From Polytrichum commune (taxonomy: Eukaryota; Streptophyta; Polytrichopsida; Polytrichales; Polytrichaceae), in contig OX485805.1 in the NCBI GenBank assembly GCA_950295325.1, forward strand, positions 58,178,758 through 58,242,757: a stretch of 64,000 nt of DNA, in the 5' to 3' direction. This document shows positions 33,104 through 43,880 of the stretch, piece after piece. The position numbers and the translations under genes were made by a program. Under the pieces are notes generated by a model that saw only the letters and a program-made list of their open reading frames with translations, did not search any database and was not told where the DNA came from. Position 1 is the first letter of the stretch. The number at the start of each line of letters is the position of its first letter.

Positions 33104-35394
33104 TCTAAGAACACTTGTTCTCAAGCTCCCCAAACACTTGATGGCAAGGCTCATCCCACTCTTGGGATAGTCATTTCTTCCACAAGTCGGATAAGGTCGG
33201 ATAACCATCAAGCTTAACGCTCTCATATGCAATGGCCATCCATCCTACGTTAACCATCCGCCAATGGCAAAGTCACTCGCCCCCCCCCCCCCCGTATGCA
33301 CCTCAAAAGGTTTGTCAAGCTCCGCGAACTTGAACACGGGTGGCAAAGACAACTTTGTATTAAGCTCCCCAAAGACTTTGGGGCAAGGCTCATCCCACTC
33401 TTGAGATAGCCATTTTTTCCACAAGTCGCACAAGGTTTGACAACCTTTAAGCTTAATGCTCCCATATGCAATGGCCATCCATCTTGGATCAACATCCGCC
33501 AATGGTAAAGTTACTCGCCCCCGTATGCACCTCAAAAGGTTTGTCAAATTTCGCAAACTTGAGCACGGGCGGTGAAGAGAACTTCGTCTTAAGCTCCTTG
33601 AAGACTTGGTGGCAAGGCTCATCCCACTTTTGGGATAGCCATTTCTTGCATAAGTTGGACAAGGTCGGACAACCATTGAGCTTCATGCTCTTATATACAA
33701 TGGCCATCCATTTTGCCTCAACATCCGCCAATGCTAAAGTCACTCGCCCCCGTATGCACCTCAAAAGGTTTGTCAAAGTCCGCGAACTTAAGCACGGGCG
33801 GCGAAGAGAACTTGTTTTTGAGCCCCCCCAAAGGCTTGGTGACAAGGCTCATCCCACTCTTGGGATAGGCATTTTCCTCAATAAGTTGAATAAGGTCCTA
33901 GGAACCTTAGAAAACTCTCGAATGAAGTTGTGGTACTAATTGGCTAGGCCAACAAATGACCTAAGCCCTTTTTGAATCAAGGGCCAATTCTCCTTTTGGA
34001 TTGCCTTGACATTCTTCATGTTCGTCCACCAACTTCCTTTGTCACCACATACCTCAAGAACTCGATCTCTCGTTGAGCAAAGTTATTTTTCACTTCTTGG
34101 GGGTAATTTTTTTTTTGGCAACACATTGGTGAATACATCCTTGTATCTCACCAACATCGCACCAATGTTGTTTGGGAGAGGCCCATCTCTCCTAGCCTCC
34201 CCATACGTTCATTGGAGTTGCTCCAATTGAACCACGACCATTAAGTTTTTTTTTTTTTTTAAATTGTTTTTAAAAAAAAATTCGGTTCATTAAGACCAAA
34301 TTCAACTTAGGTCCTCCTACCATAGGAGTCATTGTTAATTTGAACTTCAATTCTTTGCCATTATGACACATCATAATGCACCGCAAGCACACCGGCTTGC
34401 ACCTCATATCTATCATGTGAGTTTCAAAGAAAGCGGCCTTCATAATGACATGCATTTCATCTATTTCACTTGGTGTGAAATTTTGACAAAATCCAATGTC
34501 CCACATTGAAAGGTTACATGCATCGCGGCCTCCTTTATCTCATGCGGTTCGCCCTTTCCAAACCGCACCTTGGTGGGCTTGCCCGCTTTATCAATCGGCA
34601 AGCCCCAACTCCTTTGTGAGTTTTGGGCTCAAGAAGGAATGGCTTGCCTCTTTGTCAACCCATGAGACATTTCTCCCATTCATTTGAGCCTCAAGGTACA
34701 AATGACTTGGCCTCGGCTTAAGGCTACTAGCCTTGGCCACAATGCCATCATCTTACATTCGGTCCGTGGCACAAGTATTATTTGGCGTGGTACCTATCTC
34801 CCCTCAACGTCCATTGTTGTAAGGCACCTCCAAATTTCTAATTGGGGTCATCGGCCTTAATGCTCGTGGCAATTTTGATGATCCCCGCTACAACCTCAAT
34901 AAACTTTTGGAAAATTGAACTTGGTATTCACCACCCGCTTTTGAAACCCCACCTAAAATGATGAATTTCTTACAAAGATCGTCCATTTTAGGTGTATCCT
35001 TCATATGTGCGTTTGAATCGCGCACATAGGCCTTAAGAGGCCCCGGGTGCCTCATTCGCACCAAGTTCATTCCAAGATCATCACATTCTAAGCATTTTGG
35101 ATTGGAATTTCAATCCAAAATTAATGCCTTCCAAGGTTTTGGGTGCATTCGGTATTCTAAGCCCCAAATATTTTTTGAGGGGTGCGGGAGCCCTTTCAAA
35201 GGACTCCACCATTTTCCTTACCGAATCCACCATCATGCCCACCATTGTCATTAGAACTAATGGTATGGTCAAATTCCATTTACACATGATCTTTGTTCCA
35301 ATTTGAGCTTCACATCCTTTTGGAAACCCCGGGTCACCATCATAACCCGCTTATTTGATAGCCATGCTTCCCTCAAAGTGCTAGCTCAAAAATT
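33104..35394 (-). pseudogene. Element A gag/protease linker/RNase H modules
   Basis: Minus strand. Gag-like part from about 35365 (frames 35287-35081 and 35070-34888), protease end/linker (about 34600-34200, with poly-A/T slippage at 34245-34280), the RT-less junction (34080-34120), then 229-bp modules with landmark gtatgcacc at 33293, 33522 and 33752. A fourth module continues across element C at 26113. One poly-C run (33281-33293) mirrors that of copy i at 6498-6510, which supports their common origin. Confidence 0.8.
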
Positions 35395-35402
35395 GGAACC
35401 CT

Positions 35403-35414
35403 GCTCTGATACCA
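35403..35414 (-). promoter_or_regulatory. Primer-binding site for initiator Met tRNA (element A)
   Basis: Minus strand TGGTATCAGAGC, two bases inside the 5' LTR at 35417. Confidence 0.92.
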
Positions 35415-35416
35415 AG

Positions 35417-36388
35417 TGTCGCAACCCTTGCTAGGTCCCTTAACAATCTTGCCAATTTTTGTTTCTAGCAAAGGTTACGAGCGCTAACCCTTCGCATTCC
35501 GCCATGCTAATGGATAGCTCCTCTTACCCCGGACCAATAGTTCATAGGAGGGAACCAACCCTCCTACTTTGCTTTCGGGACTCACCCCCTAATCGGTAAC
35601 CCATTTCCCCAATGTGGACTTCCATCCATGGAAGTCCAATCCCATGTTGATCATTGCGTTGCCGGAGCAACACTACAACAACCCGAACCATACTAAGCAA
35701 CTATGGCCTCACAATAGGCCAAAGCCCATGGAGGCCTTGCCGTTCGGCCTCGGGTGGGTGAGGCCACACCACCTCACCCATATAAGCCTCTAGGACTTCA
35801 CGCGGGGCCCCTACCCCACCGTCAACCAACCTCTTGTCTCTCTACCAAGAGTTGGGGCCAAGTGGACATTTTCCTTTAGCTGCTGGGCCTAGAACCCCCC
35901 AGCAGCTTCAGACCATCATAACTTCCTTGTATGATGTCTGATCATAACAACCAACCACTCCATCTTCATCTACGTTTCACGTAGATGCCGATGCACTCCT
36001 TACTTGCCCCATTTGGGCAAGTTATGAGGACGTTATGCCTCCTTGAACCTTGGCAGTCCCGGGAGTCACTCCCAGGCACTGCTGCACCAGGGCGCTGTCC
36101 CGGGACAGCGCCCCACTCAAATGGCCATAACTCCTAGCTCACACCTCCGATTGAGGTGTTCTTGAGCATTCTAGAATCACCACGCTATGAGCTACGCATA
36201 GCTCATGGCCTTACCCTCATGCTTCCTAGTCTCAGTGGGTGGGAGGCGTTCCCAACGCCCGGGGCCCTCACCCACACTAGGATCACTTGGGCCCTCTCAC
36301 CAATGGCGCCACAAGTCCCGGGTGTCACTCCGGGGTCCCCCTTGTGCCCATGGTGTTTCGGGCACTCCTTATGGAGAGGTGCGCGACA
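35417..36388 (-). repeat. LTR L9 (5' LTR of element A)
   Basis: 972 bp, sister of L1 by shared private variants, with more differences between them than in the B, C or F pairs, which fits A being the oldest insertion. Followed by GCTGG (36389-36393), the right target-site duplication. Confidence 0.93.
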
Positions 36389-36968
36389 GCTGGAGGGGCC
36401 TCGGCTGGGTTTAAGTTATTTAGTTAGCTCTAATAAGTTAGGCTACTAGGGGGGTTGTAGTTAGGATGCCATCTTGGTTTTTAGGTAGAGTTGGATTTAT
36501 TAGGAAAGTAGAAGTGTGTGGGACTTTTAAATGTGTTGATGGTTACCCATTGAGGCAAGTGTTTTTAAACACTCGTACTTTTTGGTTGGAATATATTACG
36601 TGCACAATTAATGGAGACTTTGGAGGATCCTAGCAAGGACAAGATAAAGGAAGTAAAAATCAAGAAGTCTAAAGGGATCTCTTTAAGGGCATGTGTGGCC
36701 AAGGCCGCGGGTTGGACCCTTGAGAAATCGAATGCCGCTACGAGCAAGGATGCTCACAATAATAAAGCAAGTAAGTTAAGATGAAGTCAAGGCCTTGGAC
36801 ATGAGAGCCATATAGCAATTCACGTATTGGTATTAGGAACTGAATGTGATTCTCAAAGCCATCACCCGGACTAGGACGCTTAAGGGTGGTGGATTTGGCC
36901 TCACAGCGCAAGATAAAGTTCATGTTTTTTGTATGTGGAGGTAGCAGTGAACAACTACGAATTTTTGT
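36389..36968. other. Resumed tandem array, then unassigned flank
   Basis: The first ~27 bases continue the array broken at 2589. Beyond that the sequence holds no convincing gene or repeat; short frames here lack any recognisable motif. Confidence 0.6.
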
Positions 36969-36969
36969 A

Positions 36970-36996
36970 TTTAGGGTTTAGGGTTTAGGGTTTAGG
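36970..36996 (+). repeat. Interstitial telomere-like tract
   Basis: Nearly four units of TTTAGGG, the plant telomere repeat. A shorter one lies at 37738-37760. Confidence 0.85.
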
Positions 36997-37064
36997 AGTT
37001 AGGTTTATAACATATTAATCTATCCAATATTAACATATAATATTGACTTACTGGTGAGAATAGG

Positions 37065-37600
37065 TTTTTACTGGAAGGTAATAGAAAAGACGATCTTGAT
37101 TATGTTAATTTGTTATTACGGACGTTTCAACGTGATATAGTGAATGGTCTTGTGTTTATTCAAATAACATGAAATGTTGTGGATGTTATTAGGGGTAAGG
37201 GGTTCAACTTTGGATGTTTTGCTCACTTTAGGGAATCACATAGTCGCCAATAAACCATGGTTCATGATGTATTTAATATATGGAATGTGATGCAAAAGTA
37301 AATAAGAGAAGCACAACATCAAATGAAGCCATTCACGCAATCATGTTCTTATTCATTGTTCCCTCCACATGTATTGGATAATGGAGAAAGATATAACAGA
37401 TATTGTTTGCATAATATGAAGAAGAGTCTAATAGGAAGGTTTTAGTAAATACAATCTTGATCATGTTAATATGTTATTTGGGACGTTTAAACATGATATA
37501 CTAATTGGTTTTGTATTTTGTCAATACGTATTTCATGTTGTGGATGTTATAAGGGTTTAGGGTCCAACTTTGGATGTTTTGGTCACACACATTAGTAAAC
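37065..37600 (+). repeat. Diverged 361-bp tandem duplication
   Basis: Text around 37091 (cttgat-atgttaat-tgttatt ... gaaatgttgtggatgtta ... ccaactttggatgtttt) recurs 361 bp later around 37452, with perhaps three quarters of positions matching. The first unit includes the dispersed repeat at 37233-37384. No coding potential. Confidence 0.7.
37233..37384 (+). repeat. Dispersed repeat, copy 2
   Basis: Partner of 1250-1399 in the same orientation on the other side of the retroelement block. Confidence 0.7.
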
Positions 37601-37737
37601 TTGAAGTGAACTTGAGGATGGATTGAAATAACATTAAAAGATTGAACCAAAAAGCGACATTGCTAGTTAGTATCTCCTTAACAACGTCCACATACGTTTA
37701 TCATTGCCACACTTCCATGCGAGATAATAGAGCAATG

Positions 37738-37760
37738 TTCTAGGGTTTAGGGTTTAGGGG
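37738..37760 (+). repeat. Short telomere-like tract
   Basis: About two and a half TTTAGGG-type units on the plus strand. Confidence 0.7.
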
Positions 37761-38361
37761 AGACAAATAAATAATTTTATTCATCATGACAATGGCCTCA
37801 AGCCTTGGAAACTCTCTCATAATTGCAGCCTCCAAATGGCCCCAACCCCACCTAAATAGGTTTGCACTTGAAAGCATTGAATGGAGTTGTGGTTGGGTAT
37901 ACATATTGGTTAAAATATACCGTCGTGACACTTGAAAAAATTAATGTGGCTGCCACCCTTCCTCCCAATATCGTATGTCATATACACACAAAACCAAAAA
38001 AAGATTAAATATCATAGACTAAGTCATATGACGGCTGGGGTATGAGAGGGGCATTGAAAGATGCGCATTTTCTACAATAAACAGAAAACGGGGAATTCTG
38101 TCAGGAGGTTTGAAATAACAAGGCGGGAAAGGCATCCAATGAGGAAGTCGGGCAAGTGGAGGTGGATAGTATAAAGGGGCGCACCCCCCAAAAGTTGGTT
38201 CTTTTTTGCTCTTCTCCCACTCCTGAATTCGTAGAGAGAACTCTTAGTCGGAGCTGTACTTCGAGGTTCGTTCACGCTGCTGTTCATGAGGACCTATCCA
38301 CAGCATGCAAGTCCGCAGTGAACTTTGCAATGAGCTGAAATTCCACACACCTCTCAATATC
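37761..38361. other. Non-coding stretch with a possible TATA box
   Basis: No gene recognised. agtataaagg at 38167-38176 followed by a pyrimidine-rich stretch resembles a plant core promoter, and could serve the transposase-like gene further right. This is inference from position only. Confidence 0.3.
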
Positions 38362-38402
38362 CGCCGCATTATACGCCGTATTATACGCTGCATTATACGT
38401 CG
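38362..38402 (+). repeat. Short 13-bp direct repeat
   Basis: Three tandem variants of cgcattatacgcc just before the palindromic array. Confidence 0.7.
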
Positions 38403-38444
38403 GTCGACACTAGTGTTGGCGGGTTCCAGTCTGACCCTTGTGAG

Positions 38445-39495
38445 GTTTGGGTCGGTCGACCCAAACCCCTCCACTAGTGTGGGCGGGTTCTAGTCTGACC
38501 CTGATGAGGTTTGGGTCGGTCGACCCAAACCCCTCCACTACTGAGGGCGTCTAGTCTCACCCTTGTGAGGTTTGGGTCGGTCGACCCAAACCCCTTCACT
38601 AGTTTTGGGGGGGTCTAGTCTGACCCTGATGAGGTTTGGGTCGGTCGACCCAAACCCCTCCACTAGTGAGGGCGGGTTCTAGTCTCACCCTTGTGAGGTT
38701 TGGGTCGGTCGACCCAAACCCCTTCACTAATGTGGGTGGGGGGGTCTAGTCTGACCCAAACCCCTACCCCACTGTGTTCGTTTATCGTAAAACCTTTCAA
38801 AAGGTTTGGGTCAGTCGACCCAAACTTTTTCGCACATCGTGAACGAATTGTTAATGGTCCTTACCTAATGTACTCAGAAGGTTTGGACGGACAGAGTAGG
38901 AACCTTATCCCATCATATGTAATGTTTGGGTCGAGCGACCCAAACCTCATCCCAGTGTGGGTGGATTTACACTGTGAAAGTTTGGGTCGACCGACCCAAA
39001 CCCCTTTCCAGTGTGGGTGGATTTACACTGTGAAAGTTTGGGTCGACCGACCCAAACCCCTTTCCAGTGTGGGTGGACTTACCCTGTGAAAGTTTGGGTG
39101 GACCGACCCAAACCCCTTCCTAGTGTGGGTGGACTTACCCTGTGAAAGTTTGGGTGGACCGACCCAAACCCCTTCCCAGTGTGGGTGGACTTACCCTGTG
39201 AAAGTTGGGTCGACCGACCCAAACCCCTATCCAGTGTGGGTGGATTTACCCCGTCAAAGTTTGGGTCGGTCGACCCAAACCCCTTCCCCAGTTTCGGCGG
39301 TTGTAGTTGACCATGACAAGGATTGGGTCGGTCGACCCAAAGTTTTCCCCACAGCGTGATGGAATTCTAAATGGCCCTCAACCCATCATTGTACAAGGTT
39401 TGAGTCGGTCGACCGGAACCCGACCCTATTCCACAGGCAAGGTGTGGATGGCCCTCAATCCCTGGTGCCACAGGGTTTAGGTCGGCCAACCCAAA
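38445..39495. repeat. Array of about 16 near-palindromes around GTCGAC
   Basis: The near-palindromic core GTTTGGGTCGGTCGACCC plus AAAC recurs about 16 times. The first five cores start at 38445, 38509, 38570, 38634 and 38698 (spacing 61-64 bp). A second block near 38977-39210 has about 57-bp spacing and the variant GTCGACCGACCC. The outer copies (38920, 39399, 39475) are degenerate. Spacers share gaccctgatgagg or gtgggtggacttaccctgtg. Open frames through the array simply translate the repeat. It ends about 200 bp upstream of the transposase-like gene. Confidence 0.92.
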
Positions 39496-39696
39496 CTCCC
39501 ACCCAAAATATTTTGTGGAACATTTTGTGGACTGGCGCACAGTATTGGGAGCTCACATTGCATTTGTGTTGCAAATGTCTTGATCCTCAGTGTCCCCATT
39601 CATCGTGATGTTTTGCATTTTCCAATATTTGATTCTTTTGGACCCTTACGTTGTGTCCATGTTTGTTGAGGTTTCATGTGCATGTGTGTAGGCGCA

Positions 39697-42600
39697 ATGG
39701 AGGGAGTTGGTGGAAGAGGGGATTCCTTCTCTGAAGACATGGGCAGCACCCAATCTCCGTATGGGGATGAGCTAGACATTGTCGGGGAGGATAGTTTTGA
39801 TGACAGTGCAGATGAAGGTCATTTGGGGAGTCCTTCGCCATCTGACCCTTTTTGCCCCATTGTGGAATGTGCGGGGCTTTCACGAGCTTCATGGGTGAAT
39901 TTGGATGTGGTACTTGTTAATGACAGTGGAGTTGTTGTGGCGGAGGGTATTTGTTGTAACACACATCCACAAGATTGCATTGATGAACACCCCCTTGGCA
40001 CCGAGGACGTTGGAGTTGTTATATTAGAATCACTCGTACATTCGGAAGTCAATCCAACTCATAGGTTCTCGTTGCGAAGGTGGCCGTTGAGGAATGTGAC
40101 AATTGAGGGGGTTAGCTTGCGCGACCATGAGCGACGACACGTCCAAATCCAACAGGAGCTCCAAGCAAACATTCGGCCACGCAAAGGCCTTTGGAAGTAC
40201 GAAACATTGACACGTCCTACTCCGTCTGCAAATCAGTGTAAACGTCAAAGGTTGCTCTGTGAGGAGTCTATTAGAGAAGTTGCTACGAAGGATTGTTGTA
40301 TACATCGTTGTTGTCAATTGTTCCCAAGAGATAAATTGAAGGCCATCCGTGAAGAAATGTGGCTTGGAGATTTCCGTCTAAGATCCACCAAAAAACTTGA
40401 TGTCCATAGGGCGATACATGTGAATGGAGCGGGTCGCAAGGTCATCACCCTTGAGAGCATAGACGTGTGTTGTACGGCATAGTACACCATTCACGGTGTG
40501 TTGAAAGCGGAATTTTAAAGACAAGCCGCGTATGCTAAGGAAGGCCACCGTTCCCGTCACCATGGGAACACGGGCTTAAAGAAACCAAGAGAAACAACGA
40601 GACAAGCAACAGCCACTCTGGCAACCATCATTGTCCCCCTTGCTGATGCAATGCCGCACAAAACACGCACACTCGCAACCGGTGAAAAGGTTGTGGAGAA
40701 GGTTCTTCCTACAGGCACGAAATGGATAGACATATTGTTGGACGTAAACGCAGTTGGCGAGAAGGCCGGGTTGGACCCAATTTCGTTGTCGAAACTGAAT
40801 GCTATCAAAAAATCGAACTTGAGCGAATACATCACAAAAAGACGAGGCGACAAATTTGCCCGTTGTTTCAAATGCGAGAAGTTGAAACGCCTTCGAGATG
40901 CAGACATGATGGGGACAGAGTCCTATGCCGCACATCAAATGAACTATTTCAAGCATGTGAACATGCAAAAGGCACACCGTAATGATTACTACACAAATAG
41001 AGCTTTGTCCATCTCTAGGCCTTTGGAAGTCCTTATAATCATCCATGACAAAATGGACCATGCCAAAACAACCTCACCATGTTTTGCAAATCGAATAAAA
41101 GCCACGGACGGCCTTTTTAAGCTTCATGTTTCGGTTACAGGTGATTTTGATAACAATTGCATTGCATTACCTAAACACAAATTTGTGCGTTTAGGTTTGT
41201 ACTTGGGGCCATACATGTACACCATGTGAATTTTTTGGTGTTATAGTTGAATATTAAACCATTGGGTCGCCTTTGCAGGAATGATTGCACATGGACATGG
41301 TGATGTCAAGTATGCTCATTATGCTCTTGATTTGTATCCGGCGGATTCAAACCACACGATAGGGTCATTTGCAAAGCTTTTACGTGATTTGGAGAAACCG
41401 CCATCCTATTCATCAAGATTGCTATTTGAAAACTCGGGATCAACACCTCTATATGAAGCGGTCTTGGATGGAAGAGATGTATGCGTGCACTCATTGCCGG
41501 AGCCACCAAGTGAAGATGTGATTGCCAAGAATTTGCCCCCAACTCTGCGTGTCCAATTGGACAATTGTGCCAAGGACAATAAAAATAGATATGTTTTTAC
41601 ATATTGGTCCTTGTTGGTTGCGAAAGGCATTTTCAAGGAGGTTTTTGTGTCCTTTCTATTGGTAGGCCACACGCACGATGATATTGATGCGTCTTTTGGG
41701 CGGTGGAGCATGAAGTTGCGCGAGGAGGATTTTCCAACAATCCCATTGTTGATGAAGTCGTACATGGATTTGGAGAACATTTCCGTCATCCCCTATATGA
41801 TCGAGGAGGTTCCAAACTTCAAGGCATTTATAGAACCGTATATTCGAAGCGGAGCTCACCGATTGATCGGGCATACGAAGGCACAACAATTTCGGTTCTA
41901 CGTGCGTGACGATGGTGTCCCCGCCATGCAATACAAGTTGTTGTGCACGTCACAAGACTGGAGCCCGCCGGAGGGTCTTCTTGTATGGCGTGTTGATGGG
42001 GAAAGAAGGACGATGTTGCCTGACGGAGAGCCTAAGCCTTGCAAACCAATACCCATGAAGAATTTGGAGGACATTTGTAAAGGCATATCAGACTTCATAC
42101 AATATTGGGAGAGTTTGAGGGTAGCGGATGTTGGTGGATCGTGTTGGCTTCGTTACGGAAGTTGGATACAATATTGGACACGTGTTCGTGGCGCATTGGC
42201 AAACCTTCATCAAGATACACCCCTTACTTTAAGGCATGGGTTTTGGCCACAAACACGTGTCAATGTACAAGCTTCGGAAGCTAGTCTTTTGGGAAATGGA
42301 GAGGTGCGAGAGGAGTTTGATGTGGACGACCATTACGTGGGGCCTGCTAGTAGTCGTCCGCCACCATCTTTCCGCATTGCAGTGAATTATCATGAAGGTT
42401 ATATGCTCATTTTGCGTCCTGGAGATGAGACATATGCAAAGCCAGTGTGGGTGGCAAGAGCTTTGTCCAAACCAAATTTTGTAACTTCCAGCCCTCATTT
42501 TCGACAAATACAAGTAGAGTACTACCGACCGACAGCACGGAATGAAGATGTTGTTCGGCATTATGCAGGCTGGGATACAAACCCTAACTTTCGGTGGAAG

Positions 42601-42765
42601 GTGGATTCCGAGCACGGTTCATCTTGGGTAGATACAGATTCCATATTCATAGCATGGAAACCACGGAAAAATCATAGTGGATCAGTGTCCATCCCTCAAA
42701 AGTACATAACTTTTGCAAAAGACAACCTTGCTCGGATCGCAGAAGAAGCAACCCACGTTGAATGA
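39697..42765 (+). pseudogene. Transposase-like protein (DUF7869-like), two stops, one intron
   Basis: One frame runs from ATG 39697 (or 39676) to the splice donor at 41141, with only two interruptions: TAG at 40480-40482 (CCTA-stop-YTIHGV) and TAA at 40516-40518. The second exon 41279-42765 is fully open to TGA (494 codons from its first Met). Intron 41141-41278 is GT-AG, phase 1. Landmarks: an acidic N-terminus, a Cys/His cluster (CCIHRCC at about residues 202-210), CFKC near 40864, HDKMDH, LDNCAKDNKNRYVF (41560-41600) and GHTHDDIDASFGRWS (41668-41712). The order D ... LDN-x-NKN ... GHTH-D-DID is that of the DUF7869 family; I infer a DDE-type nuclease fold, hence a transposase. The remaining ~350 C-terminal residues are less familiar. 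About 870 codons overall. A paralogue lies at 49011-50866. Confidence 0.75.
41141..41278 (+). other. Intron in the transposase-like gene
   Basis: 138-bp GT-AG intron (gtgattttg ... ctttgcag) between VT and MIAHGH. The second copy has an intron at the same place (about 50535-50673), so the intron predates their split. Confidence 0.8.
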
Positions 42766-43256
42766 GAAGTTGGTAGGATTGTGTTAGCATGATTATAGTG
42801 TAAACTGTAATTCGACGAATATATATTACTCATATGTGTGCTCCTCAAACTTGGGGCAAAGTTTGGGTAGAACTTGCGAATGCTATATTGTTTGGGGTTG
42901 GATGAATATCCATTTACTATATTTCAATACAGTTGTGAAGTTCATTTTTTTTATTAAGTTTGGGACTAAATTTTCCATTGAAGAAAAATGCATTTATTGC
43001 ATGCACTTTGTATGTTGCAATGTCTATATTTTATTGACCATGCTAATAATAGAAATCAGTTTATATGTTTTTTGGGTGAAACTAGTTTGGAGTGCTCTAC
43101 CCAAAGTGTTTTTGTTGATGAAGTTGGTGTTGAGTGCTCTACCATATGTGCTTATGTCCACACATAATAGATTTGGGATATTAGAACATATAATATATTT
43201 GAGATTGTTCTCAATATAGTTTCGGAACACGGAATGTTGTTTGATCCATATATTAA
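42766..43256. other. AT-rich 3' flank of the transposase-like gene
   Basis: No gene recognised; a short duplicated word (agtgctctacc) occurs at 43092 and 43133. Likely 3' non-coding part of the element. Confidence 0.4.
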
Positions 43257-43302
43257 TTTGAGACTAGAGAAAGTCTCAATTTAACGAATATAGTGGTTAT
43301 GC
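43257..43302 (+). repeat. Inverted-repeat arm, left
   Basis: Contains a hairpin GAGAC...GTCTC (43260-43277) followed by ttaacgaatatagtggttat. The inverted counterpart is at 48609-48655. Both lie about 0.4-0.5 kb beyond the stop codon of a transposase-like gene, consistent with equivalent 3' ends of two related elements. Confidence 0.65.
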
Positions 43303-43314
43303 CTAATTAGGCTA

Positions 43315-43490
43315 AATGCACTTACTTGCACTTAATCGAGCTTAATTAATTCGAATGTGTATGAATACTTGTATGTAGAAACCTAGGCATTCCGCTCAAA
43401 GTACCTTCTAATACGGTTATTTAGACTTAATTACATTCAATCACACTTTATTAGTTTGAATGTGTATAAATACTTTGTGGAAATAGAAGG
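43315..43490 (+). repeat. Small diverged tandem repeat
   Basis: Two units of about 110 bp (cttaat-attcgaatgtgtatgaatact and attagtttgaatgtgtataaatact). Reverse-complement text also occurs near 57015-57065, so this is a dispersed AT-rich repeat family. Confidence 0.5.
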
Positions 43491-43757
43491 CATTAACTAC
43501 AACATTATCAAGTAAACATATTGAAAATTAAAAAAACTCTAAGTTTAGTTATGTTTCAATGGCGTTTTCAATCTCCTCAAAGTTAAGCACATGTCAAGGC
43601 CAAAATTCCAATTTACCTTGGCTTGTCAAACTCCATTTTGAAACATGTGTTTTCAAATATGTGCGGTCTCCCCTTCCGAAACCAAGGTTTTGCACCTTGC
43701 AAAACCACCGTCTTGGATTGGAGTTGAAAATACACATAACATTAATCAGCGTGTAAC

Positions 43758-43880
43758 TCTCGTTCTGTGGGCCCTCATAACATAACAATAGGATACTCGA
43801 AAAGCTGCAAAGGGAAACTCATATTTAAATTGAACTCCCACCATCTGATTATAATATTGCGAGAGCCCACATTGCTAAAG
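43758..43880 (+). repeat. Dispersed repeat, copy 1
   Basis: The text tgtgggccct ... ctcgaaaa ... actcatattta-attgaact recurs in the same orientation at about 46479-46590 with roughly two thirds to three quarters identity by eye. Family unknown. Confidence 0.55.

Larger units (their letters stand above)
2590..36388 (-). mobile_element. Element A: 33.8-kb self-nested chromovirus block
   Basis: This is a Ty3/Gypsy chromovirus insertion in minus orientation, expanded by later events. Its outermost LTRs (2590-3562 and 35417-36388) are sisters: they share diagnostic variants absent from the other LTRs, such as actaagcaactatgg, gatcattgcg, cacgctatgagc and ctcagtgggtggg. Identical 5-bp duplications GCTGG flank the whole block (2585-2589, 36389-36393). 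A's own internal sequence is scattered: the 5' part (primer site, gag, RNase H, most of integrase) at 35416-33104, 26165-25264 and 18438-18070, and the 3' part near 3563-5040 and 10099-11565. The rest is further copies of the same family (B, C and a rearranged insert). Boundaries inside 3563-10098 between A and the insert are hidden by high similarity. Confidence 0.85.

Noticed and set aside
38700-39359. 129- and 78-codon frames through the palindromic array
   Set aside because: They translate the tandem repeat itself (repeated GRPTQTP-like words); no gene.
40480-40482. Stop codons as sites of RNA editing or stop reassignment
   Set aside because: Nuclear genes of plants are not known for such editing, and three different stop codons occur in the two copies and in the retroelements; ordinary decay is simpler.
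40480-40518. A short intron removing the two stops in the transposase-like gene
   Set aside because: A candidate GT...AG span of 56 nt would shift the frame, and the intervening text reads as conserved coding sequence, so the stops are taken as real mutations.
40576-41061. 161-codon minus-strand frame within the transposase-like gene
   Set aside because: Antisense shadow of a frame with clear family motifs.
42836-43219. 127-codon frame downstream of the transposase-like gene
   Set aside because: AT-rich, hydrophobic by composition, no motif; contains duplicated non-coding words.
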